A program made the position numbers and the translations under genes. Positions 1 through 7,568 of a stretch of 52,414 nucleotides of DNA are shown in pieces. The notes below the pieces were generated by a model. That model was not told the origin of the DNA, ran no database searches, and saw only the letters and a list, made by a program, of their open reading frames with translations. How positions within the stretch are numbered: position 1 is the stretch's first letter; each line of letters opens with the position of its first letter. The stretch lies in NCBI GenBank assembly GCA_051875715.1, contig JBJEHD010000053.1, positions 1 to 52,414 on the forward strand, in the 5' to 3' direction. This DNA is from DYCT01 sp051875715. Its GTDB lineage: Bacteria > Bacteroidota > Bacteroidia > Bacteroidales > Bacteroidaceae.

Positions 1-271
1 CAAACTCGTAGGTGATAATCTGCTCCATGACAGGCACTCCGTCCCTTGTCATAGGTTTGTTGTAGATGTCATATCTTTGCACGCTCTCTGTGGTTGGCTT
101 GTATGCCCCGACAAATGTGGAATAGTCGCTGTCAGGATGAAAGGTGGTCCTTACCACTCTCCCTCGCTTTTCCCACGCTTCCGTCTCCATCTTCACCGCA
201 TGAGACTTTCCCGTACCTGGGGCACCGTAAAAGATAATTTGATATGGATTGTTTTCTGCATGCTGTTTCAT
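1..271 (-). CDS. McrB-like AAA ATPase, N-terminal part (runs off left edge)
   Basis: This is the first 90 codons of a gene that leaves the window. I read it directly from the minus strand, starting at ATG 271; an in-frame TAA five codons upstream fixes the start region. A Walker A motif GAPGTGKS lies near residue 16, followed by TTFHPDSDYSTFVGAYKP, a pattern typical of the McrB family of restriction nucleoside triphosphatases. McrB proteins assemble into GTP- or ATP-driven rings that work with an McrC nuclease to cut modified DNA. Residue 1 is almost at the Walker A motif, so this protein lacks the N-terminal DNA-recognition domain of E. coli McrB, or that domain is encoded elsewhere. The stop codon of the broken regulator lies 12 bases upstream, suggesting one transcript. 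McrC would be expected beyond the left edge. Confidence 0.8.
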   Translation of the reverse strand, partial: MKQHAENNPYQIIFYGAPGTGKSHAVKMETEAWEKRGRVVRTTFHPDSDYSTFVGAYKPTTESVQRYDIYNKPMTRDGVPVMEQIITYEF

Positions 272-283
272 TATCGCCAACTC

Positions 284-538
284 TTAAAGTTTACTCTTTG
301 GAATTTTAATATAAACCATATCGGACTCTTGGACAGTTGACCGCAAGAGATCCTTAACATCAACCTGAAGCACATTGGCAATCTCGACAAGAGTTTCCAA
401 TGAAGGTCGTGCGCGATTCGTACACCATTTTGAGATGGTGGCCTCGCCCTTATCAAGTTGTTCTGCAAGCCACTTGTTGGTACATTATTTTTCTGCAAGA
501 ACTACTTTAATCCGATTTAACCCTTTATTCTTTGACAT
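284..538 (-). pseudogene. XRE-family HTH regulator interrupted by an in-frame stop codon
   Basis: One continuous frame from ATG 538 to TAA 284-286 encodes an 84-residue Cro/CI-type helix-turn-helix protein, except that codon 18 is TAA (485-487). Before the stop it reads LNRIKVVLAEK; after it TNKWLAEQLDKGEATISKW, then a second half ending VLQVDVKDLL. Both halves fit one XRE domain, so the interruption is a single nonsense codon and not a frameshift. No in-frame ATG after the stop could restore the helix-turn-helix. Related regulators in Bacteroidota often sit directly upstream of restriction genes and control them. The gene lies 12 bases before the McrB-like gene. It is either a recent pseudogene, a sequencing error, or a read-through gene. 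Confidence 0.75.
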
Positions 539-559
539 ATTCTTAGGATTTATTCTTCG

Positions 560-567
560 CAAAGGTA
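560..567 (-). promoter_or_regulatory. Bacteroides-type -7 box upstream of the XRE regulator
   Basis: TACCTTTG on the minus strand matches the -7 consensus TAnnTTTG and lies 22 bases upstream of the regulator ATG. No clear TTTG is seen at the -33 position, so the call rests on the -7 box alone. Confidence 0.45.
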
Positions 568-738
568 CTGACTTTTTAAAGAAAAACGAGTGTAGTCGGA
601 AAATGTTACGTTATTAGGCATATTCCTTTCCTTTATATTGATATTTATATGATAAATCCTGCAATTTAATATCATCTTGGCAATGTCAGATTCCCATTGA
701 GCCAATATCATCCTGGATTCGGGTAGGTAAAATCTATG
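568..738. other. AT-rich intergenic stretch without a gene
   Basis: No credible reading frame was seen. The stretch includes a short imperfect dyad, TGGCAATG facing CATTGAGCCA (about 676-702), and the 9-mer AATATCATC occurs on both sides of it. Both are weak signals. The palindrome array at 739 begins directly after this stretch. Confidence 0.5.
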
Positions 739-822
739 TCCAATGCCACTGGATGTATATCCAACGTCGTTGGACGTATATCCGGTGTCACCGGACGTAC
801 ATCCAATGACATTGGACGTAGA
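739..822. repeat. Four tandem 21-bp units, each a 15-bp palindrome plus 6-bp linker
   Basis: Units start at 739, 760, 781 and 802. Each is a 7+1+7 palindrome followed by a linker of the form (C/T)GTAnA. Units 2 to 4 are perfect palindromes with different arms: TCCAACG/CGTTGGA, TCCGGTG/CACCGGA and TCCAATG/CATTGGA. The arms changed together, so the dyad symmetry appears to be kept by selection or by the copying mechanism. Unit 1 has one mismatch. The junctions GGA-CGTAnA-TCC can also pair, giving an alternative fold. The array lies 60 bp beyond the stop codon of the imm17 gene. Confidence 0.85.
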
Positions 823-882
823 ATTTGGCCTGCCATTCGGTGCCATGCCCTTGCAGTGCTGCAGCGGTGTGTGGACGGATGG

Positions 883-1104
883 CTACATCTGGGCCGGCGT
901 GATGGTGAGCAGCCAGAGGGCGACGGCCAGCATGGCGATGCCGAAGAGGCCGTAGACGAGGCGGGCGCGTCGGCGGCCCAGCATACGGGTGTAGGTCTGT
1001 GCGTTGCGCGAGAGGAAGAACCAGTCCCAGTTGGCAATGGCGGCGGTCAGGGTCAGTACGCCTGCTCCGGCAAAGAGCGTCAGGATGAAATAGTGGGGCC
1101 ACAT
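883..1104 (-). CDS. Imm17-family small membrane protein
   Basis: This 73-residue protein has two hydrophobic segments (about residues 4-24 and 48-68) and a charged middle containing NWDWFFLSR and GRRRARLVYG. The pattern fits the Imm17 family, small membrane proteins originally predicted to be immunity factors of polymorphic toxin systems but common in Bacteroidota without any toxin nearby. No toxin gene is seen here. ATG 1104 follows the tsaE stop codon by five bases, so the two are probably co-translated. The family name rests on sequence resemblance; the function is not shown. Confidence 0.7.
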   Translation of the reverse strand: MWPHYFILTLFAGAGVLTLTAAIANWDWFFLSRNAQTYTRMLGRRRARLVYGLFGIAMLAVALWLLTITPAQM

Positions 1105-1109
1105 GGCGG

Positions 1110-1520
1110 TCAGAAGCTGAGGAGGCGGGTGCCGTCGGGTTGCTCGTCGATGCGGACGCGTACGGTGTCCTCCGGCAGCAGTTCTTCGATGCGTTCGGGC
1201 CACTCGATGAAGCAGAGCGCGCCGCTGTAGAGGTAGTCCTCGTAGCCGAAGTCGTAGGCCTCCTCCACGCGGTTGATGCGGTAGAAGTCGAAGTGGTAGA
1301 TGAGTTCGCCGCTGTCCGAGCGGTATTCGTTGACGATGGCGAAGGTGGGCGAATTGATGACGTCCGTCACGCCCAGCACCTCGCACACGGCTTTGATGAA
1401 CGTGGTCTTGCCGGCACCCATGGGGCCGTAGAAGGCGAAGACGGTGTTGTCGCCCATGGCGGCGATGAACTGCCGGGCGGCTTCGTGGATTTGGTCGAGC
1501 GATGCAATTTTGATTTCCAT
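1110..1520 (-). CDS. tsaE: tRNA threonylcarbamoyladenosine biosynthesis ATPase TsaE
   Basis: At 136 residues this is the usual TsaE length. Walker A GPMGAGKTTF lies at about residues 32-41, and the later FIEWPERIEELLPEDTV segment is typical of the family. TsaE works with TsaB and TsaD to place threonylcarbamoyl on A37 of tRNAs that read ANN codons, an essential cytoplasmic modification. The gene starts 29 bases after the porX stop codon and ends five bases before imm17, so it is in the porW-porX-tsaE-imm17 run. Confidence 0.95.
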   Translation of the reverse strand: MEIKIASLDQIHEAARQFIAAMGDNTVFAFYGPMGAGKTTFIKAVCEVLGVTDVINSPTFAIVNEYRSDSGELIYHFDFYRINRVEEAYDFGYEDYLYSGALCFIEWPERIEELLPEDTVRVRIDEQPDGTRLLSF

Positions 1521-1549
1521 GATGGCGTTGGTTTTCTGAGTCTTGGGGG

Positions 1550-3106
1550 TTAGTTACGTTTCTTTTTGCTTTGCAGGCTGACGACGGGGACGAGCATCTC
1601 TTCCATCGAGACGCCTCCGTGCTGGAAGGTGTCCTTGTAGTAGCCGGCGTAGTAGTTGTAGTTGTTCGGGTAGGCGAAGAAGTCGTCGGCCATGGCGAAG
1701 ATGTAGGCCGTGCTCACGTTGGGGCTGGGCAGTTGGGCCTGGCGCGGGTCTTTGATTTCGAACACCTGCTTGGCGTTGTAGCCCAGGTTCTTGCCCAACT
1801 TGTAGCGCAGGTTGGTGTTTGTGTTTCGGTCGCCCACCACCTTCACGGGGTTGCTCACGCGGATGCTGCCGTGGTCGGTGGTGAGGATGACCCGGCAGTC
1901 GGTTTCGGCCAGGCGTTTGAACAGGTCGTTGACGGCCGAGTGGCGGAACCACGAACGGGTGATGGAGCGGTAGGCCGCCTCGGTGGAGGCCAGTTCGCGC
2001 ATCATTTTCGAGTCGGTGCGGGCGTGCGACATCATGTCGACGAAGTTGAGCACGACCACGTTCAGGTCGTTCGCCTTCAGCTGGTGGAACTGGCCGACGA
2101 GGCGTTCGCACGCGACGGAGTCGTTGATTTTATGGTACGAGAACGTGTCCTTGCGGCGGAACCGCTTGATTTGCGTCTCGATGAGGGGAGCCTCGTTGAG
2201 GTTCTTGCCCTCCTCTTCGTCCTCGTCGACCCAGAGGTCGGGAAACATCTCGGCTATCTTGTTGGGCATCAGGCCCGAGAAGATGGCGTTTCGGGCGTAC
2301 TGGGTGGCGGTGGGCAGGATGGCGTAGCCCAGTTGCTCGTCGATGTCGAAGAGGCCGGCCAGTTCGTTGCTGATGAGGCGCCACTGGTCGTAGCGGAAGT
2401 TGTCGATGACCACGAAGAACACCTTCTCGCCTGCGTCGAGGGCGGGGAAGATGGTTCGTTTGAACAAGTCGGGGCTCATCAGGGGCCTCTCCTCGGGGTG
2501 GGCTATCCAGTCGAGGTAGTTGCGCTTGACGAACTTGCCAAAGGCCTTGTTGGCCTCGGACTTCTGTTGGCGGAGCAGGTCGGCCATGTTGCTGTCGGTC
2601 TGCTCCAACTGGAGTTCCCAGAACACGAGCCGCTTGTAGAGTTCCACCCAGTCGGCGGCGGTCAGCGAGTCGTTGATCTGCATGCCTATCTGGCCGAAGT
2701 CCTGGCGGTAGCCGCTGTCGGCCACCTCGGCTTCGATGTCGCGCCGGTGGAGGTTCTTCTTCAGCGACAGGAGTATCTGGCTGGGATTGACGGGCTTGAT
2801 GAGGTAGTCGGCTATCTGCGAGCCGATGGCCATGTCCATGATGTTCTCTTCCTCGCTTTTGGTAATCATCACCACGGGGACGTTCGGGTCTATCTCCTTG
2901 ATGCGGCTCAGGGTCTCCAGTCCGCTCAGCCCCGGCATGTTCTCGTCGAGGAAGATGAGGTCGAAGTCCGTTTCGCGGCACAGGTCCAGGGCGTCCGGCC
3001 CGTTGGTCACGGTGCTCACCTCGTATCCTTTGCTTTGCAGGAAGAGGATGTGGGGCTTCAGCAGGTCTATTTCGTCGTCGACCCAAAGCAGGTGGTCTTT
3101 TCTCAT
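1550..3106 (-). CDS. porX: PorX-type response regulator with PglZ phosphatase-like effector domain
   Basis: This 518-residue protein opens with a CheY-like receiver domain: acidic pocket D10-D11, phosphoacceptor D54 in FLDENMPG, T82 and K104. A long helical linker follows, then an alkaline-phosphatase-superfamily PglZ domain with metal-binding segments FFVVIDNFRYDQWR and TTDHGSIRV. PorX is the Bacteroidota regulator linked to the PorY kinase and type IX secretion, and its PglZ domain has been described as a phosphodiesterase. Here the gene sits 23 bases after porW, another type IX-associated gene. Bacteroidales without type IX secretion also keep PorX, so its presence does not prove that system. 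PorY is not in the window. Confidence 0.93.
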   Translation of the reverse strand: MRKDHLLWVDDEIDLLKPHILFLQSKGYEVSTVTNGPDALDLCRETDFDLIFLDENMPGLSGLETLSRIKEIDPNVPVVMITKSEEENIMDMAIGSQIADYLIKPVNPSQILLSLKKNLHRRDIEAEVADSGYRQDFGQIGMQINDSLTAADWVELYKRLVFWELQLEQTDSNMADLLRQQKSEANKAFGKFVKRNYLDWIAHPEERPLMSPDLFKRTIFPALDAGEKVFFVVIDNFRYDQWRLISNELAGLFDIDEQLGYAILPTATQYARNAIFSGLMPNKIAEMFPDLWVDEDEEEGKNLNEAPLIETQIKRFRRKDTFSYHKINDSVACERLVGQFHQLKANDLNVVVLNFVDMMSHARTDSKMMRELASTEAAYRSITRSWFRHSAVNDLFKRLAETDCRVILTTDHGSIRVSNPVKVVGDRNTNTNLRYKLGKNLGYNAKQVFEIKDPRQAQLPSPNVSTAYIFAMADDFFAYPNNYNYYAGYYKDTFQHGGVSMEEMLVPVVSLQSKKKRN

Positions 3107-3129
3107 GGCGGGTTTCCTTTCTTTTCGGT

Positions 3130-5985
3130 TTAATAGTCTTCCTCGTCGGCCTGGTCCACGCCTTCGAACAGCAGCGGCGCGTCGAGGTCCGTATCCGTCG
3201 GCAGGGCGGGTTCGGGCAGTTCGCCGTAGTGGCTTTCGAAGAACTCGGCGTAGTCGTCGAAACTGTAGTACTTCTGCAGCAGTTCGAAGTTGGAGGCCGA
3301 GATGACGAGGGCCCTCATGCCGCCCAGTTTGCGGGCCATGTCGGGGTCGGCATAGAGGCGGTGCTTGTACTGGAGGGCTTCGTCGAGGTCGGCGAACTCG
3401 CGCACCTGCAGCATGGCGATGCCGCGGTCCTGCGCGAAGACGAGGTCGAAGTTCTTGAGGATGAAGTTCGAGAAGTTGTAGCGGGCCATCTCGTAGAGCA
3501 GGAGGTTTTCGTTCACCTTGCCCTCTTCGTAAGCCAGCACGAACCAGTAGGAGGTGTTTCGTTCGCTGCTGAAGGGCGGGACGACGCTGTCGGCCGGCAG
3601 TTCGCCGAGGGCGGCGTCGGTCTTGCGCCGTTCCCAGATGGAGCCGAAGGCGCTGCCGTCCTGCGCCAGCAGGCGTCCGTCTTGCAGGCCCTTCACGATG
3701 TTGGCCGCTATCTCGCTGATTTCGTGCTGCGGATACTGGCTCACGATGTCTTTCAGCGTCTCCATGAAGCCCTTGCGGTCGCCGCTCTGCAGTTGGCTCA
3801 TGGCGTGGAGGAACAAGAACTTGGGCCGGTGCTGCCCCATGGCGTATTGGCGGCCGGAGGTCTCGCAGTTGGTGCGCACGCGTTCGTAGTCGTTCTGGCT
3901 GTAGGCCAGGTAGGTGTCGGCGTAGAGCGAGTCCTCGAGGTGCTTGCCGTAGACCGCGTTTCGGCGGAAGTCGGGGTCGGCCAGGGTCAGGGCGTATTTG
4001 CTGTCGGCGAAGCGGGCGGCCAGCGAGTCCTTGTAACTTTCGGCCAGGGCTTCTTGCCCGCGCCGGGCGTTCATCAGGTAGAGGTTGTAGAACACCTCGT
4101 CCATCCGTTCGAAGTCCGGGAACTGGGTGTACAGCCGTTGGAAGGTCTGCTGCGCCAGTCCGAAGTCCTCCAGTTTGTCCTTATAGATAAGGCCCATGTT
4201 GAACAGGCCGTCGGACAGGATGGCGTTCGATTCGGCCATGGCCTCCTCCGTCAGCGGAATCTGCTGGAGGTAGAACTGCGGGTTCTTGTTGTCGGTCACC
4301 AGTGTGTCGGCCGCTGCCACCGAGTCGGTCGCGAGTTCCAGTCCGGCGGCGGCCAGCGAGTCGGCCCGCTGCTCGTCCGCTTCATAGTCGATGGGGGCGA
4401 AGGTTTCGTCGGCCAGCACCGTTTTGTTGCGTCGGCGCCAATGGTCCTCCAGCTTGCGCCGTCCCCATTTGCGTTGGAATTCGCTCTTGCCCTGGCTCAC
4501 CAGTTGGGCGTTGTAGAAGTACCACGACTTGTCGCCGGTGTTCGTCGGTTTGGGCGCGTTGTCGTTTCGCTGGGGCATGTCGGCCATGGCCTCTTCGCGC
4601 TGGCTCATCAGTTTCTCCAGTTCGGCGGCCTTGCGTTCCTCCTCTTCCTGCTTCTTCACCTGCTCGATGATGCGCTCCACGACCTTCAGCCGTTCGGCTT
4701 CGGGCAGGGAGGCCAGGTGCTGGAGGCTGTCCTGCAGTTCCACGTTGACCACGTGCGTCACCAGTTCGTCCAGCACCTCCGAGCGTTTGCTGGTCTGTTC
4801 GTAGGCCGCGTGCTCCTTGTCGATGAGGCCCAGTGCGTCGGCATAGCACTGCTGCGCTTCGACGTATTCGGCCTGTACCCAGTAGATGTCGCCCAACCGC
4901 AGCAGGAGGATGCCTTTCTCCAGTCCGCCTCGGGTGCTTTTCTCCACGCCCTTGCGGTATTGGGCGATGGCTTCGGCCGAGTCGTTGCGGGCCAGGCAGA
5001 TGTTGCCGATGGCGTAGTAGATTTGGTCCTGATAGTCGGCGTTCTTGCCGTTGCGGGCCATTCGGCGCAGGCGTTTGATGGTCTGTTCGCCTTTCTCGAG
5101 GGGGATGACCTCCGTCTGCTTGATGCGGGCGTTCAGTTCCAACTCGTAGGGCGGGTTCTGGCCGATGGTCTTGGCGTAGGCCTTGTAGGCCAGGGCCGGC
5201 TGGTCCGTGGCCTGGTAGATTTGGCCCAGCAGGTAGTATTCGCGGGCTTTCTGTTTCTTGCTTTTCTCGTGCTTGATGGTGGTCAGCATGAAGGGGACGG
5301 CCTCTTTGAACCGCTTCTGCCGGAGCAGGTAGTTGGCGTAGGCCGAGGCGTGGGCGGGCGTCAGGGCCTGCGGCAGGCTGTCGTTGTTGATTTTCTCCAG
5401 GGCGTCCTCGGCGTCGTAGAACCAGTCCATCTCGGTGTAGCAGCGGGCCATCCAGATGCGTGCGTCGGCCACGATGGCCGGCTCGGACGCATACAGGCGT
5501 GTGATGTACGAAAAGGTGGAGGCCGCTTCCAGGAACTCGCCTTTCTGGAACTGGGCCTTTCCCATCAGCATCCAGGCGTGGTGGAGGAAGGGGTTGTACT
5601 CCTGCTTCGCCATCCAGCGCTGGTATTTCGGGTCTTTCCGTTTCTCAGGCTTGCGGGGCGGTTTCTTGCGGATGGAGTGCAACTTGATGGCCTTCTGCGA
5701 CTTCTCGATGGCGCGGTCGAACTGGCCGCCCCCCGTGCCCACGTTCTTCTTGTTGCCGATGGGGTAGAGGGGAAGGGTCTCCTGGTAGTTGTCCTTGTTG
5801 CCGTCCTCGAGGGCCTTCATTCCCTCCTTGTAGGCCTCCGAACCGTTGAAATAGACATTGAAGTGGGTGGTGAAGGCCTGCCAGAAGCGCGACCCCGCCG
5901 TGTTCTTCTGCGACGAGCAACCGGCGGCCAGCAGCACGAGCAGGCAGGCGGCCAGGTGGATGCGATGGGGTTTCAATGTTCTCAC
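3130..5985 (-). CDS. porW: TPR-rich outer-membrane lipoprotein, PorW/SprE family
   Basis: The 951-residue protein has a lipoprotein signal with lipobox LLAAGC (Cys23), many tetratricopeptide repeats, and a charged coiled coil (EEEERKAAELEKL) near residues 445-470. Length, the FNVYFNGSEAYKEG segment and the neighbouring porX fit the PorW/SprE family, lipoproteins needed for type IX secretion and gliding in species that have them. The start is GTG: an in-frame TGA lies six bases upstream and no ATG precedes the signal peptide. It is followed by porX after 23 bases. Confidence 0.85.
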   Translation of the reverse strand: MRTLKPHRIHLAACLLVLLAAGCSSQKNTAGSRFWQAFTTHFNVYFNGSEAYKEGMKALEDGNKDNYQETLPLYPIGNKKNVGTGGGQFDRAIEKSQKAIKLHSIRKKPPRKPEKRKDPKYQRWMAKQEYNPFLHHAWMLMGKAQFQKGEFLEAASTFSYITRLYASEPAIVADARIWMARCYTEMDWFYDAEDALEKINNDSLPQALTPAHASAYANYLLRQKRFKEAVPFMLTTIKHEKSKKQKAREYYLLGQIYQATDQPALAYKAYAKTIGQNPPYELELNARIKQTEVIPLEKGEQTIKRLRRMARNGKNADYQDQIYYAIGNICLARNDSAEAIAQYRKGVEKSTRGGLEKGILLLRLGDIYWVQAEYVEAQQCYADALGLIDKEHAAYEQTSKRSEVLDELVTHVVNVELQDSLQHLASLPEAERLKVVERIIEQVKKQEEEERKAAELEKLMSQREEAMADMPQRNDNAPKPTNTGDKSWYFYNAQLVSQGKSEFQRKWGRRKLEDHWRRRNKTVLADETFAPIDYEADEQRADSLAAAGLELATDSVAAADTLVTDNKNPQFYLQQIPLTEEAMAESNAILSDGLFNMGLIYKDKLEDFGLAQQTFQRLYTQFPDFERMDEVFYNLYLMNARRGQEALAESYKDSLAARFADSKYALTLADPDFRRNAVYGKHLEDSLYADTYLAYSQNDYERVRTNCETSGRQYAMGQHRPKFLFLHAMSQLQSGDRKGFMETLKDIVSQYPQHEISEIAANIVKGLQDGRLLAQDGSAFGSIWERRKTDAALGELPADSVVPPFSSERNTSYWFVLAYEEGKVNENLLLYEMARYNFSNFILKNFDLVFAQDRGIAMLQVREFADLDEALQYKHRLYADPDMARKLGGMRALVISASNFELLQKYYSFDDYAEFFESHYGELPEPALPTDTDLDAPLLFEGVDQADEEDY

Positions 5986-6037
5986 GGTTCAGTGTCCAAA
6001 TAAAAGAGTCATACAATAAAACACGATTTCGGCCGAT

Positions 6038-6853
6038 TTATTGCCTCCGTCGTCGGATAAAGGCCGTTTTCCCCACCTTGCACAGCGCATAGATGAGGAT
6101 GGAACAGAAGATGATGCAGGCACCGGAAGGCACGTTGAGCCGGTACGACACCACCAGGCCGCCCAGGCAGCTGGCGTAGCCGATGAACACGGACAGCACG
6201 ATGATGCGTTGGAAGCGCATGGTGAACAGGTTGGCCGTCATCTGAGGGATGGTGAGCAGCGAGATGGCCAGCACGATGCCGACCAGCCGCAGAGAGAACA
6301 CGATGGTGAGCGCGATGAACATCATCAGCGTGTATTCGAACCACACCACGGGCAGGCCCTGCGAGCGCGAGAACTCCCGGTCGAAGGCAATGGAGACAAT
6401 GGGGTGGAAGAACAAGGCGAAGAACGCGATGAGCACCACCGAAAGGCCGGCCAGCAGCCAGATGTCCGAACGGGTGATGGTGAGCACGTTGCCGAACAGG
6501 TAAGACGAGAGGTCGGGCGCAAAGCCGGGCGACAGGAAACTGAAGATGATGCCCAGGGCCATGCCGAGGGTCCAAAACACGGCGATGGCCGAGTCCTCGC
6601 GCATGTCGCTGCGCTTGCTGAGCCATTCCACCCCGCAGGCCGACAACACCGAAAACACGGCCGCCGACAAGATGGGCGAGATGCCGAAATAGAGGCCGAG
6701 GCCGATGCCGCCGAACGAGGCGTGCGTGATGCCTCCGCTGATGAAGACCAGGCGGCGCGTCACGATGTAGGTGCCTACGATGCCGCAGGCAATGCTGACG
6801 AACAGGCTGCCCAGCAGGGCGTTTTGGAAGAAGGTGTATTGCAGTAGGTTCAT
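6038..6853 (-). CDS. Metal ABC transporter permease (ZnuB/MntB-like)
   Basis: This 271-residue protein has eight or nine membrane helices and the ABC-3 permease pattern, with VFISGGITHASFGGIGLG near residue 36 and LRLVGIVLAISLLTIPQMTA near residue 190. Such permeases import Zn, Mn or Fe with a periplasmic binding protein and an ATPase, neither of which is in this window. It ends 52 bases before porW and begins 39 bases after the Cys-containing membrane protein. Metal specificity cannot be told from sequence. Confidence 0.9.
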   Translation of the reverse strand: MNLLQYTFFQNALLGSLFVSIACGIVGTYIVTRRLVFISGGITHASFGGIGLGLYFGISPILSAAVFSVLSACGVEWLSKRSDMREDSAIAVFWTLGMALGIIFSFLSPGFAPDLSSYLFGNVLTITRSDIWLLAGLSVVLIAFFALFFHPIVSIAFDREFSRSQGLPVVWFEYTLMMFIALTIVFSLRLVGIVLAISLLTIPQMTANLFTMRFQRIIVLSVFIGYASCLGGLVVSYRLNVPSGACIIFCSILIYALCKVGKTAFIRRRRQ

Positions 6854-6892
6854 GGTCGGGGAAGTGATGAGGTTGGGAAGAGGAACCGAAGG

Positions 6893-7348
6893 CTAATGGC
6901 CGCCGGAGGGCGTATCGTCGGCGTGCGTCAGGCTGCTGCGTCGTTCGCCCACCACCAGCAGCACCTCGTCCTTCAGGTCGTCGGGCAGGTGGATGCCTCG
7001 CAGCTGCAGGCTTCGCACCCATCCGGCCACGTCGGTCTCCTGCATGGTGTAGAACACGTCGCGAAACTGCTCCACCTGTTCTGCGGTGTAGCCGTCGGAC
7101 GGGAGGCCGGCGTAGGTGTCCAGTTCCTCGTCGTCATAATACTCTATCTGTCGGCTGACGGCGGCCAGCAGGCTGTCCTTCTCGCACACGGCGTGCTGTC
7201 CGCAGCATTCTTCGTCGACCGTCGTCACTTCCGGCTCGCGGTCCAGCCTGCCTTCGCGGATGAGGCGGTGAATGCGCCGGTTGCGGGCGTATCCCAGCCC
7301 CATGGCCACCAGGGCCAGGACGAGCAGGCTGATAAGCAGTATCCACAT
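6893..7348 (-). CDS. Conserved small membrane-anchored protein with CCxxHxxC motif
   Basis: The protein has 151 residues and starts at ATG 7348; the frame is open further upstream but that part has no family character. An N-terminal helix (residues 2-20) is followed by a soluble part carrying ECCGQHAVCEKDSLL, and later VAGWVRSLQLRGIHLPDDLK. CCGQHAVC could bind a metal or an Fe-S cluster. I recognise it as a Bacteroidales protein commonly found beside this ABC permease, sometimes labelled phospholipase without evident support. A role in metal handling is inference from position. Confidence 0.7.
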   Translation of the reverse strand: MWILLISLLVLALVAMGLGYARNRRIHRLIREGRLDREPEVTTVDEECCGQHAVCEKDSLLAAVSRQIEYYDDEELDTYAGLPSDGYTAEQVEQFRDVFYTMQETDVAGWVRSLQLRGIHLPDDLKDEVLLVVGERRSSLTHADDTPSGGH

Positions 7349-7377
7349 AGTTCTTCGTCGCTTGTTTATACAGCGGG

Positions 7378-7385
7378 CAAAGGTA
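7378..7385 (-). promoter_or_regulatory. -7 box upstream of the Cys-motif membrane protein gene
   Basis: TACCTTTG on the minus strand lies 30 bases before ATG 7348. A -33 TTTG at the usual 19-21 bp spacing is not seen. Confidence 0.45.
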
Positions 7386-7568
7386 CGGATTTCTCTGCAA
7401 AAATCCCACATCGGGCGGGGAGGAACGACGAGGCCGCATCCCCATCTTTTGCCCAAATGCTTGTGGGTCTCGGGATTTTTGACGAATATTGCACCCGATT
7501 TTCAGGCCTCTCTCCGGCCGGCCGTTGTGGCGGAGCGGATGGGAGGCAAGCACACCAAACGGATAGAT

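Noticed and set aside
739..822. CRISPR array
   Set aside because: Spacing is only 21 bp with a nearly constant 6-bp linker; there are no unique spacers of CRISPR length and no cas genes. The same holds for 16878-16987 and 47485-47580.
1571..3133. A 520-codon open frame opposite porX
   Set aside because: PorX on the minus strand has receiver and PglZ motifs; the opposite frame has none.
1550..5985. A complete type IX secretion locus
   Set aside because: Only PorX and PorW homologues are present, and both also occur in Bacteroidales that lack the secretion machine.
3229..6003. A 924-codon open frame on the plus strand opposite porW
   Set aside because: It is the complementary-strand shadow of a GC-rich gene: rich in Val, Gly, Leu and Gln with no domain, while the minus strand gives a clear lipoprotein with TPRs.
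7272..7568. N-terminal extension of SurE
   Set aside because: The frame is open but the 99 residues are basic, unlike SurE, and overlap the divergent promoter region.
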